Below, one piece after another: positions 42,371 through 50,046 of a DNA stretch of 64,000 bases. The position numbers and the translations under genes are program-made. Positions within the stretch are counted from its first letter, which is position 1, and the number at the start of each line of letters is the position of its first letter. The DNA comes from Cellvibrionaceae bacterium (lineage in GTDB: Bacteria > Pseudomonadota > Gammaproteobacteria > Pseudomonadales > Cellvibrionaceae). The DNA is taken from contig JANPZW010000015.1 of assembly GCA_024707385.1 (NCBI GenBank), positions 496,001 through 560,000 of the forward strand. The letters are read 5' to 3'. The notes beneath the pieces are model-generated. The model did no database searches and had not been told where the DNA came from. It worked only from the letters and a program-made list of their open reading frames with translations.

Positions 42371-44382
42371 AATTATCTTCCTTGGAAAAAGATACGATTT
42401 TTCGCGGCAACCTCGTTTGGATGTTGAGCACCCAGGCCATTTGCATTTTACCGCTGCTGGTTAAATTGCCGCTCTGGATCTGGGCAGTCTGGTTTCTGGC
42501 ATTGTTTTGGCGCATCCAGATTCACCTTGGAAAGTGGCGATTTCCGTCGGTCTGGATCAAATTCACTTTGGGCATCGGCTGCGCCGGCGGTATTTACGTA
42601 ACCTTTTCCGGTGTCAGAGGCGTTGAGCCGATGGTGGGGTTTCTCGTCTGCTCATTCATTCTCAAAATTATTGAGATGCGGACCAAAAAGGATGCACTGA
42701 TCGTTCTGTTTATCGGCTTTATCGCCGTCGCGGCACAATTTTTATTTGCGCAGGATGTGATCGCCGGGCTGTACGGCATTTTTTCGCTTTTTATTCTTTT
42801 GACCGCCTGGCAGGCAGCCTTTTATTCCCGCCGCGTTTCTCTAAAACAGTATTTTCGTATTGGCGGCCTGCTGGTGCTGCAGGCCACACCTTTTATGATT
42901 ATTTTATTTCTGGTAATGCCGAGGCTGGGACCGCTGTGGGCGGTGCCTGTGGCGCAGGGAAAAGGCAAAACCGGTTTCAGCGACACGCTTGAACTCGGCG
43001 ACCTGGGCCAGCTGGTGCGTTCGCCTGAAGTGGCCTTCCGCGTTGCATTTAGTGGTACAGCACCTTTGCCGCAGCAGCTCTATTGGCGCGGCTTGGTTCT
43101 TGATGGCTTTGATGGCCAGCGTTGGCAGACGGCCGCCATGCGCGCACGCCCCATCGGCGAGACCGTGAGCGACGCTCTCAATGACGAAGAAATATTGAAA
43201 TATTCCGTCATTATGGAGCCGCACCATTATCGCTGGCTGTTCACACTGGATCCCTTGCTGGCGGCGAGATCAGCGCAGTTGGCCCTCGAATATGATGAGC
43301 GAGGATTATTGTCGGCAAGACGACCGCTTGTGCATAAGGCGGAATATTCGGCTGTCTCTTCGCAAGTGCCATTACCTCATGTGGCACCTTTGTCTGATCC
43401 CGACCGCAGATGGCTAACCCGCCTGCCGGAAAGCAATCCGCGCGCGGTGGCATTGGCGACGCAATGGAAAAATGAAAATACTAGCCCGCAGGCAATGGTC
43501 AATCGAGCTTTGCAGATTTTTCACGGGGAATTCACCTACACCATGCGCCCGCCTGCATTGGGTGCCAATCCTATTGATGTTTTTTTATTTGATTCCAAGC
43601 GGGGATTCTGCGAGCACTTTTCCAGTGCTTTCGTTTTCCTTATGCGCGCGGCGGGCCTGCCCGCGCGGATTGTCGTGGGTTATCAGGGCGGTGAATATAA
43701 TCAGAGAGACGGCTATTTTATTGTTCGCCAGAGTCACGCCCACGCGTGGGCCGAGGTTTGGATTGATGGTGAGGGATGGCGGATGGTTGATCCAACGGCC
43801 GCTGTGGCACCGTCACGAATCGAGGTTGGAGTGGAGGAGGCGCTGTCGGCTGATGAGCGCGAACTGGTTGGTCAAATGCGCTGGTCCAGCTCCCTGATGC
43901 AATCGCTTTATCAGCAGTGGGATTCTATTGGCTATAACTGGAATCGATGGATTCTGAATTACGACAGGGATAGCCAGCAAAATCTCTTCAGCGATCTCCT
44001 GGGTGATACCAGTCCATGGCGGGTAGGAGTGGCGTTTGCTGCCGCGAGCTTCACCCTGTTCGCTTTCTATGCCGCCGTACAGATTCTGCGGCGTCGGCGA
44101 CCGAGGAGGAGCCAGGAGGAGCGTTTGATTCAAGCTGTGTTGCGTAAAATCGACGGCTGGGGATATGTCCGCAAACCGGAGGAAACTCTCGGGCAGTTTG
44201 CGGTGAGGGTGGCAGAGAGTAATCCTGTAATGGCGCGCGAGCTGGCCACTATTGCGCGCCTATATACCGCCTGCGTGTATGCCGAGGATCCGGCTTCCGG
44301 TCAGCGTTTGCAGATCGCAGCTCGGCATTTGCTAAAGAAAAAATCTCCGCGGACGACAAAGCCAGCGCTGTCCCGCTCTTGA
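42367..44382 (+). CDS. tgpA: Transglutaminase-like membrane protein (TgpA type)
   Basis: The 671-residue protein has an N-terminal DUF3488-type membrane region, a periplasmic transglutaminase-like domain, one more transmembrane helix (about 555-575) and a C-terminal DUF4129-like cytoplasmic tail. The cysteine-protease-like triad is visible: Cys in KRGFCEHFSSAFVFLMRAAG, His in SHAHAWAEVW and Asp in MVDPTAAV. P. aeruginosa TgpA, in the same MoxR-DUF58-TgpA arrangement, is essential for growth. The physiological substrate is unknown. Confidence 0.88.
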   Translation: MKLSSLEKDTIFRGNLVWMLSTQAICILPLLVKLPLWIWAVWFLALFWRIQIHLGKWRFPSVWIKFTLGIGCAGGIYVTFSGVRGVEPMVGFLVCSFILKIIEMRTKKDALIVLFIGFIAVAAQFLFAQDVIAGLYGIFSLFILLTAWQAAFYSRRVSLKQYFRIGGLLVLQATPFMIILFLVMPRLGPLWAVPVAQGKGKTGFSDTLELGDLGQLVRSPEVAFRVAFSGTAPLPQQLYWRGLVLDGFDGQRWQTAAMRARPIGETVSDALNDEEILKYSVIMEPHHYRWLFTLDPLLAARSAQLALEYDERGLLSARRPLVHKAEYSAVSSQVPLPHVAPLSDPDRRWLTRLPESNPRAVALATQWKNENTSPQAMVNRALQIFHGEFTYTMRPPALGANPIDVFLFDSKRGFCEHFSSAFVFLMRAAGLPARIVVGYQGGEYNQRDGYFIVRQSHAHAWAEVWIDGEGWRMVDPTAAVAPSRIEVGVEEALSADERELVGQMRWSSSLMQSLYQQWDSIGYNWNRWILNYDRDSQQNLFSDLLGDTSPWRVGVAFAAASFTLFAFYAAVQILRRRRPRRSQEERLIQAVLRKIDGWGYVRKPEETLGQFAVRVAESNPVMARELATIARLYTACVYAEDPASGQRLQIAARHLLKKKSPRTTKPALSRS

Positions 44383-44410
44383 AGGAAACGAGTGCATGGC
44401 GCCGGGATTT

Positions 44411-44878
44411 TCAGCTGAGATTTAATGTGCGCTCGGCGAGATAGGTTTCGTAATCGGGAATACGCCGGCTGTAGGATTTATCCATCCAATAAGAGCGCAA
44501 AATAAAGTCCGCAGTCGCGGCATTGCATGCAACAGGAATATTCCAGACGGCCGTGAGCCGCAACAAGGCTTTTACGTCGGGATCGTGAGGCATGGGCTCG
44601 AATGGATCCCAGAAAAAGAACAGGACGTCAATAAATCCTTCCGCAATCTGGGCGCCGACCTGCTGATCACCTCCGAGTGGACCGCTAAGAAATTTGTGGA
44701 CTGGCAGGCCCAGGGTTTTTTCCAGCAAATAACCTGTGGTGCCGGTGGCAAAAAGTTCGTGGGCTTTTAGCGTCTCGACATTATTGGCTGTCCACTCTTT
44801 CAGTTCTTCTTTTTTATTATCGTGGGCTATGAGGGCTAGGCGTTTTTTGACGGGCAGGGGCGAGAGTTTCTGATACAT
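44411..44878 (-). CDS. mgsA: Methylglyoxal synthase
   Basis: MgsA converts dihydroxyacetone phosphate to methylglyoxal and phosphate, a bypass used when sugar phosphates accumulate. The 155-residue protein has LALIAHDNKKEELKEW, ATGTTGYLLEK, the phosphate loop SGPLGGDQQVGAQI and the catalytic Asp in FFWDPFEPMPHDPDVKALLR. ATG 44878 is chosen because GGAG lies 9 bases upstream; the frame stays open through the tRNA gene upstream, but that part is not coding. Confidence 0.93.
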   Translation of the reverse strand: MYQKLSPLPVKKRLALIAHDNKKEELKEWTANNVETLKAHELFATGTTGYLLEKTLGLPVHKFLSGPLGGDQQVGAQIAEGFIDVLFFFWDPFEPMPHDPDVKALLRLTAVWNIPVACNAATADFILRSYWMDKSYSRRIPDYETYLAERTLNLS

Positions 44879-44953
44879 GAATTCGGCTCCAATACGAGTC
44901 GCGGGCGAGTCATCAAAAGAGTAAGAGCCGGGGGAATGCTTGGCAAGAGAAAT

Positions 44954-44983
44954 AAAAAAGCCCGCAATTTGCGGGCTTTTTTT
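44954..44983 (-). terminator. Intrinsic terminator of the tRNA-Arg transcript
   Basis: GCCCGC (44960-44965) and GCGGGC (44971-44976) form a stem flanked by A- and T-runs. On the minus strand it lies just after the tRNA and ends in six U. Confidence 0.85.
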
Positions 44984-44987
44984 AATT

Positions 44988-45064
44988 TGGCGCGCTCGAG
45001 AGGATTCGAACCTCTGACCGCCTGGTTCGTAGCCAGGTACTCTATCCAACTGAGCTACGAGCGC
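44988..45064 (-). tRNA. tRNA-Arg (anticodon ACG)
   Basis: The minus strand folds as a 77-nt tRNA: acceptor GCGCTCG/CGAGCGC, D-arm with AGCTCAGTTGG, anticodon loop CTACGAA with ACG at 45030-45028, T-arm with GGTTCGAATCC, discriminator G and an encoded CCA (44990-44988). It reads CGU and, after A34 deamination to inosine, also CGC and CGA. Confidence 0.97.
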
Positions 45065-45097
45065 GCTGTTTATCCGGCACTGCTGCCGAGGTCGCGT

Positions 45098-45126
45098 ATA
45101 TTAAGGATGGCCGATTCGGGAGTCAA
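45098..45126 (-). promoter_or_regulatory. Sigma-70 promoter of tRNA-Arg
   Basis: On the minus strand TTGACT (45126-45121), a 17-base spacer and TAATAT (45103-45098) form a near-consensus promoter. A GC-rich discriminator (ACGCGACC) follows, as in stringently controlled tRNA promoters. The tRNA starts about 34 bases after the -10. Confidence 0.8.
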
Positions 45127-45193
45127 CAAAAAAATTCGCCTTATTTAAATAATTTGCTTAGGCATTTATTGCGAGGTGGATTTTCGCGTTCTG

Positions 45194-46828
45194 TCACGAC
45201 TGGTTGTATACCAAAATGTTTTGATCGGCATAATTTCCAGGCACCAGAATAGTGTCCATCGCCAGCTGTGCGGTGTCGGGGTAGTCCAGGGAAAAGTGCA
45301 GGCCGCGACTCTCTTTGCGCTGCATGGCTGACCTTATGATCAGTTCCGCAACCATCGCCAGGTTGCGCAATTCGATCAAATCGCTGCTGACTTTATAGTT
45401 GGCGTAGTACTCATGAATTTCCTGCTGCAGCAATTCAATTCGATGTTTGGCGCGCTCAAGCCTTTTGTGGGTTCGAACTATGCCGACGTAGTCCCACATG
45501 AAGCGGCGCAACTCATCCCAGTTGTGGGATATCACCACATCTTCATCGGAGTCCGTCACTCTCGATTCATCCCAGCTTCTGGTGGGGAGAGGCGGCGGCG
45601 TATCGGCGAGCGTGTCTCGAATTCGCTGCGCCGCGGACTGCGCGAATACTATGCACTCCAGCAGCGAGTTGCTCGCCATGCGGTTGGCGCCGTGCAGTCC
45701 CGTAAAGGATGTCTCTCCTATAGCGTAAAGATTCTTGAGATCGGTTTCTCCGTTGGTGTTGACTATTACGCCGCCACAGGTGTAGTGCGCGGCCGGTACC
45801 ACAGGTATGGGTTCTCGGCTGATGTCTATGCCATAGAGGAGGCAGTTCTCGTAAACCGTGGGAAAGTGCTGGACGATAAAGTCTTTCGGCTTGTGGCTGA
45901 TGTCCAGATAAACACAGTTGCTACCCAGCCGTTTCATTTCGTGGTCTATAGCCCGGGCTACCACATCCCGGGGCGCCAGCTCTGCGAGTTCATGGAACTT
46001 AGGCATGAACCGCTCGCCGTTCGGTAGCTTGAGAATGGCTCCTTCGCCTCGTAAGGCCTCGGTTATAAGAAATGACTTGGCTTGTGGATGATACAAACAG
46101 GTCGGATGAAACTGGTTGAACTCCATATTGGCAACACGGCAGCCCGCGCGCCAAGCCATGGCGATGCCATCTCCGCTGGCGCTATCCGGGTTGCTGCTAT
46201 ATAGATAGACCTTGCTTGCTCCGCCGGTCGCCAATATCACGGCCTTGGCCGTATAACACTCCACCCGATCAAGGGTGCGGTTGAAGACGTACGCACCAAC
46301 GCATCGCATCTTGCGGCTTGTCGGATCCGGCTGACGGATCAGATCCAGCGCGATTGAATACTCTATTAAGGTGATATTGGGGTGGCTTTGTGCTTGCTCG
46401 AGCAAGGTACTGTGCACAGCTTTGCCGGTGGCGTCGGCGCTATGGATAATGCGGCGATGGCTGTGCCCGCCCTCCCTGGTCAAATGGAAGTCTTCCGAAC
46501 CCTCGCTCCGGGTAAAGCCCACTCCCAGTTTGACCAGCCAGTCGATGGCGGCTTTACTGTTTTTAACGGTGAACTCGACAGCCTCTTTGTGACAAAGTCC
46601 GGCCCCCGCGATCAGGGTATCGGTGACGTGAGACTCTATAGAGTCCTCTGTGTCGAGCACGGCGGCAATTCCCCCCTGTGCATGCCAGGTTGAACCGAAG
46701 GTAAAAGCACCTTTGCTCAAAACCGTGATGTTGGCGGAATCTGCAAGCGATAGTGCGAGCGTAAGTCCCGCTGCGCCGCTACCAATTACGAGGACATCGC
46801 TGTGAAATATATCTGTGTGTTGCGTCAC
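45194..46828 (-). CDS. nadB: L-aspartate oxidase
   Basis: NadB oxidises aspartate to iminoaspartate in NAD synthesis using FAD. The 544-residue flavoprotein has the FAD dinucleotide motif VLVIGSGAAGLTLALSL, WHAQGGIAAVL, EGGHSHRRIIHSADATG, FNQFHPTCLY and YAIGETSFTGLHGANRMASNSLLE. GTG 46828 is chosen because AAGGA lies 7 bases upstream and it matches the family N-terminus; a longer frame to 46951 lacks similarity. It is divergent from rpoE. Confidence 0.95.
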   Translation of the reverse strand: MTQHTDIFHSDVLVIGSGAAGLTLALSLADSANITVLSKGAFTFGSTWHAQGGIAAVLDTEDSIESHVTDTLIAGAGLCHKEAVEFTVKNSKAAIDWLVKLGVGFTRSEGSEDFHLTREGGHSHRRIIHSADATGKAVHSTLLEQAQSHPNITLIEYSIALDLIRQPDPTSRKMRCVGAYVFNRTLDRVECYTAKAVILATGGASKVYLYSSNPDSASGDGIAMAWRAGCRVANMEFNQFHPTCLYHPQAKSFLITEALRGEGAILKLPNGERFMPKFHELAELAPRDVVARAIDHEMKRLGSNCVYLDISHKPKDFIVQHFPTVYENCLLYGIDISREPIPVVPAAHYTCGGVIVNTNGETDLKNLYAIGETSFTGLHGANRMASNSLLECIVFAQSAAQRIRDTLADTPPPLPTRSWDESRVTDSDEDVVISHNWDELRRFMWDYVGIVRTHKRLERAKHRIELLQQEIHEYYANYKVSSDLIELRNLAMVAELIIRSAMQRKESRGLHFSLDYPDTAQLAMDTILVPGNYADQNILVYNQS

Positions 46829-46898
46829 GATTGTTCCTTGCTTGCCGGGATTTTGTTGATATTCTACGCCATCGCTTTGCGGCGTGATCAGCCTTGTT

Positions 46899-46926
46899 GA
46901 ACTTTTACGGTCCGCTATTGGTCTAC
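46899..46926 (+). promoter_or_regulatory. Sigma-E/AlgU-type promoter upstream of rpoE
   Basis: GAACTT (46899-46904), 17 bases, then TCTAC (46922-46926) closely match the sigma-E/AlgU consensus GAACTT-N16/17-TCTgA. It lies about 88 bases before rpoE and points toward it, which fits positive autoregulation of rpoE-rseABC as in E. coli and Pseudomonas. Confidence 0.6.
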
Positions 46927-46964
46927 TGGCGTATCGGATAGCTAGGACCATCCATAGATTGTCC

Positions 46965-46979
46965 TATGTTCACAACATA
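46965..46979. promoter_or_regulatory. Palindromic operator candidate between nadB and rpoE
   Basis: TATGTT (46965-46970) and AACATA (46974-46979) form a perfect inverted repeat with a 3-base centre, about 40 bases downstream of the sigma-E-type promoter. It does not match the known NadR or NrtR boxes well. A bound factor could affect either gene. Confidence 0.35.
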
Positions 46980-47013
46980 AGGCCGGTTACTGAGGCCGTA
47001 ATAAGGTGACACG

Positions 47014-47652
47014 ATGCCGCAACCAAGCTCTGCAAAGATCATTGAATTCAAAATTGGGGATTCTGGAATGCTAAACCCGCCTGCGCAGGACACAGACGAG
47101 CAGCTCGTCGCGCGTGTTCAGCAAGGGGATAAACGCGCATTCGATTTGTTGGTTCTCAAATATCAACATAAGATCATCGCAATTATCAGCCGTTTTGTGC
47201 GTGATTCGGCCGAAGTTCACGACGTGGCGCAAGAGGCTTTTATAAAAGCCTACAGAGCGCTGGGTAACTTCCGCGGTGATAGTGCCTTTTATACTTGGAT
47301 TTATCGCATCGCGGTTAATACGGCCAAGAATCATCTGGTTTCCAGAGGAAGACGCCCGCCCGCGACGGATGTGGACATCGACGACGCAGAGTTCCTGAGT
47401 GGTGCTGACGGCTTGCGAGACATCACCTCTCCTGAGCACGAGCTGATGAAAGATCAGCTGGAGCAGGTGGTCTACAAGGCCATTCAGTCTTTACCAGAAG
47501 ATCTGCGCACAGCTTTGACCCTGCGGGAAATGGAAGGAATGAGTTATGAGGAAATTGCTGAGGTGATGGATTGTCCGGTTGGTACAGTCAGGTCTCGGAT
47601 CTTTCGGGCGCGAGAGGCGGTTGATCGTCATATCTCACCCCTTATGAGCTGA
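47014..47652 (+). CDS. rpoE: RNA polymerase sigma factor RpoE/AlgU
   Basis: This ECF sigma factor directs the envelope-stress response. Region 2 is seen in FDLLVLKYQHKIIAIISRFV, DVAQEAFIKAYRALGNF and SAFYTWIYRIAVNTAKNHLV; region 4 is in LPEDLRTALTLREMEGMSYEE and CPVGTVRSRIFRAREA. ATG 47014 has AAGGTGA upstream and gives 212 residues; ATG 47068 would give the more usual 194 and has GGGGA upstream. It heads rpoE-rseA-rseB-rseC with a sigma-E-type promoter. Confidence 0.95.
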   Translation: MPQPSSAKIIEFKIGDSGMLNPPAQDTDEQLVARVQQGDKRAFDLLVLKYQHKIIAIISRFVRDSAEVHDVAQEAFIKAYRALGNFRGDSAFYTWIYRIAVNTAKNHLVSRGRRPPATDVDIDDAEFLSGADGLRDITSPEHELMKDQLEQVVYKAIQSLPEDLRTALTLREMEGMSYEEIAEVMDCPVGTVRSRIFRAREAVDRHISPLMS

Positions 47653-47712
47653 CCGCGCTAAATCAACGCATAACTTATCAATGAGAATACTGAACTTTTT
47701 GGATGCCAAACG

Positions 47713-48432
47713 ATGACTCTGAACTCCTCTGATCAATTGTTCGAATCCTTGTCCGCGATGGTCGACAACGAGGCCAGCGAGCTGGAAATGCGGCGGGTTT
47801 TGAAAAATATGGAGAGCAGTCCGGAGGTGCTTGAGCGGTGGCGCCGGTACCATTTAATCGGCTCAGTGATGCGCAAGGAGCATAGTCTCGAAATTGCGAA
47901 TCCAGGCTCCTTGATATCCTCTATATCAGACTCGCTCAATAGTGAGGTGGATACGGCTCAGCGTAAGGGCGAGACTTCAATCGGTTTATCTGCGTCCCCC
48001 AGGTTCTTGCGTGACATGGTCGGCAAGACCGCGATTGCCGCTTCTTTCGCTGCAACGCTGGTGCTGGGGTTTAATTACATGGGGGGCGCGCGTGACGGTT
48101 CGATCGCAACTTCCTCAAACGCTATTGCTCGAAATGACGTTGGGCAAGCGCCGGTTTCTGCGGCGCAATTTCAGTCGGTGGCACATGCACCGGTAGGATT
48201 CGAACTCCCATTACCAGAAGCCCGAACGGTTAGCATGGGTGCTGCGATGCAAGGTGTGGAATCCAGGTCGAACGGTGCTGTTTTCGTCGACGATATTACT
48301 GATTATGAAACCCAGGAAATGCTGAATCGACTTTTGATACAGCATGCAGAGCGCGCAAGTGTTCACGGTAGTCTTGGCATAATGCCTTTTGCTCGTGTAC
48401 ATAAGATGCAGGTAGATTTGTCCTCTAAATAA
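47713..48432 (+). CDS. rseA: Anti-sigma-E factor RseA/MucA
   Basis: RseA spans the inner membrane, holds sigma-E at its N-terminal domain, and is destroyed stepwise during envelope stress. The 239-residue protein has the sigma-binding region SLSAMVDNEASELEMRRVL and VLERWRRYHLIGSVMR, one transmembrane helix (about residues 98-118, AIAASFAATLVLGFNYM), and a periplasmic tail. Its place between rpoE and rseB confirms the call. Confidence 0.92.
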   Translation: MTLNSSDQLFESLSAMVDNEASELEMRRVLKNMESSPEVLERWRRYHLIGSVMRKEHSLEIANPGSLISSISDSLNSEVDTAQRKGETSIGLSASPRFLRDMVGKTAIAASFAATLVLGFNYMGGARDGSIATSSNAIARNDVGQAPVSAAQFQSVAHAPVGFELPLPEARTVSMGAAMQGVESRSNGAVFVDDITDYETQEMLNRLLIQHAERASVHGSLGIMPFARVHKMQVDLSSK

Positions 48433-48488
48433 GCACTATTCTTTGCCTCAGTGGATTCCGGCTGATGCTCCAGGACGTTTTATTTGCT

Positions 48489-49454
48489 ATGAATTTTCGA
48501 GGCAAGGCCTTGGTTTTCACCTTGGCCATTTCTGTAATTGCTTTTCCCCGTAGTGTGTTTGCCCAAGAACCTGCCACATTGGCCTCGGTGGATCATTTGC
48601 TTGAAACTGCATCCCGGGCTCTGCAGGAGCAAAGTTATCGCGGCCGGTTCACCTATGAATTTGGCACAACGCTGGAAACTCTCGAAATTGTTCACTTAGT
48701 GCAGGATGGCGTGGAGTATGAGCGCATCACCCACTTGAATGGTGTCGAGCGTGAATTCCTGCGCGGAGGACGTGAGCCGAATTGTGTTTCGACCGGAGGT
48801 TTTTTGCTGCGTGGCGGCTTGATCCCGCAGACGGCCGGAGCGGTGAGCCTTTCACAAAGTTATCACTTTTATATCCGCGGACGCGATCGCATTGCGGGTC
48901 GTGACGCCGAAGTGGTGCAAGCAGTACCAAAGGATGAGTATCGCTATGGGATGACCCTTGCGGTGGACCGATTGTCCGGCCTGCCCTTGATGTCGCTGAT
49001 TACCGTCTCTAATAAAAGCGCGATAGAGCGCTTTCAATTTACCGAGCTTGAAGTCGGTCCAGATATCGAGGCAGGATCCGTTTCTCCTACGGGCTCACAG
49101 CATGCACGTTTGGATGGTGCGAGCGTACCGTGCACCAAGCTGCCAGCAGGCAAATCGATCTGGCGGGCCGGCTGGCTTCCTCCCGGTTTCGTTGTGTCGC
49201 ACATCACCAGCGACAGTGAGGGCGATGCTCTCACCTATACCGATGGTATTGCGTCTTTTACCTTGTTCATCAAACCGCTGCCAGAGCCGTCCTCATTCAA
49301 GCAAGGTATGGCGCGACGTGGTGCTACCACTGCACTAATGTCCGTTGTACCTGCTTTTCCCCATTCTGTGGGTGTCGTTTTGGTCGGTGAGGTGCCTTTC
49401 GCAACGGCACAGCAGGTCATAACCACTATAACCTCTTCTGGCAGCGGGCAATAA
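48489..49454 (+). CDS. rseB: Sigma-E regulatory protein RseB/MucB
   Basis: RseB is a periplasmic protein that shields RseA from DegS-type cleavage and senses mislocalised lipids or LPS. The protein starts with a signal peptide (KALVFTLAISVIAFPRSVFA, then QEP), followed by SYRGRFTYEFGTTLETLEIVH, LSGLPLMSLI and WLPPGFVV, typical MucB_RseB segments. ATG 48489 fits the signal peptide better; ATG 48465 is an alternative. mucD, which follows rseC in Pseudomonas, is absent. Confidence 0.9.
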   Translation: MNFRGKALVFTLAISVIAFPRSVFAQEPATLASVDHLLETASRALQEQSYRGRFTYEFGTTLETLEIVHLVQDGVEYERITHLNGVEREFLRGGREPNCVSTGGFLLRGGLIPQTAGAVSLSQSYHFYIRGRDRIAGRDAEVVQAVPKDEYRYGMTLAVDRLSGLPLMSLITVSNKSAIERFQFTELEVGPDIEAGSVSPTGSQHARLDGASVPCTKLPAGKSIWRAGWLPPGFVVSHITSDSEGDALTYTDGIASFTLFIKPLPEPSSFKQGMARRGATTALMSVVPAFPHSVGVVLVGEVPFATAQQVITTITSSGSGQ

Positions 49455-49455
49455 T

Positions 49456-49902
49456 ATGCTCACTGAAACAGGAAAAATCGTTCGGCTAGAAGGTAACACC
49501 GCATGGATTCAGACCATGCGGCATTCAGTGTGCGGCGCATGCCAGGCAAAGAATGGTTGTGGCCAGCACCTCCTGAATCGACTGTCTGGCTCGAGTGTTT
49601 ATCTGGAGCTTGCTCTGAATGCTTCCAGCCCGGATGTTATGGAAGGTGATCAGGTAGAAATCGGCATAGAGGAGGGCGCAGTAGTCATGGCATCTCTTAT
49701 GGCATATGGGCTGCCGATTATTTTTCTTCTCTTCAGTATTATTGTCGCTGGCAGGTTGCACCTTGCGGGTTTCGGCTTGCTCGCGCTTTGCTTGGCGGGA
49801 ATAGGCGGAGGAGCTGTATTGGCCTGGGTATTGATCAAACACTATTTTCGAGCGACCTTCTTTGAGCCGATCCTGCTTCGGCGCCTTTCTGACCTCCCTT
49901 GA
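49456..49902 (+). CDS. rseC: RseC/MucC family protein
   Basis: The 148-residue protein has a Cys-rich N-terminal part (HSVCGACQAKNGCGQHLL) and two transmembrane segments (VMASLMAYGLPIIFLLFSII and LLALCLAGIGGGAVLAWVLI), the RseC/MucC pattern. In E. coli RseC has a modest effect on sigma-E and on SoxR reduction. The gene starts 1 base after rseB. Confidence 0.92.
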   Translation: MLTETGKIVRLEGNTAWIQTMRHSVCGACQAKNGCGQHLLNRLSGSSVYLELALNASSPDVMEGDQVEIGIEEGAVVMASLMAYGLPIIFLLFSIIVAGRLHLAGFGLLALCLAGIGGGAVLAWVLIKHYFRATFFEPILLRRLSDLP

Positions 49903-50046
49903 AATTTCTTTATATCTGACGGCAGGCGAACCATAAGGGGCATCCGTGGCGTGCCTGGGGTAAATACTGTAGACTTGCGCAACCATTCGTTCCACCTGTG
50001 CTTGGTGGATAAAAAATCTATTTAAAATCAACAGGTTATTTGCTCA

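Noticed and set aside
44879..45049. N-terminal extension of mgsA through the tRNA-Arg gene
   Set aside because: The extension would translate the tRNA and its terminator; mgsA has its own ribosome-binding site at 44878.
46829..46951. Longer nadB start at 46951
   Set aside because: The extra residues lack similarity to NadB and overlap the sigma-E-type promoter of rpoE; GTG 46828 has a good ribosome-binding site.
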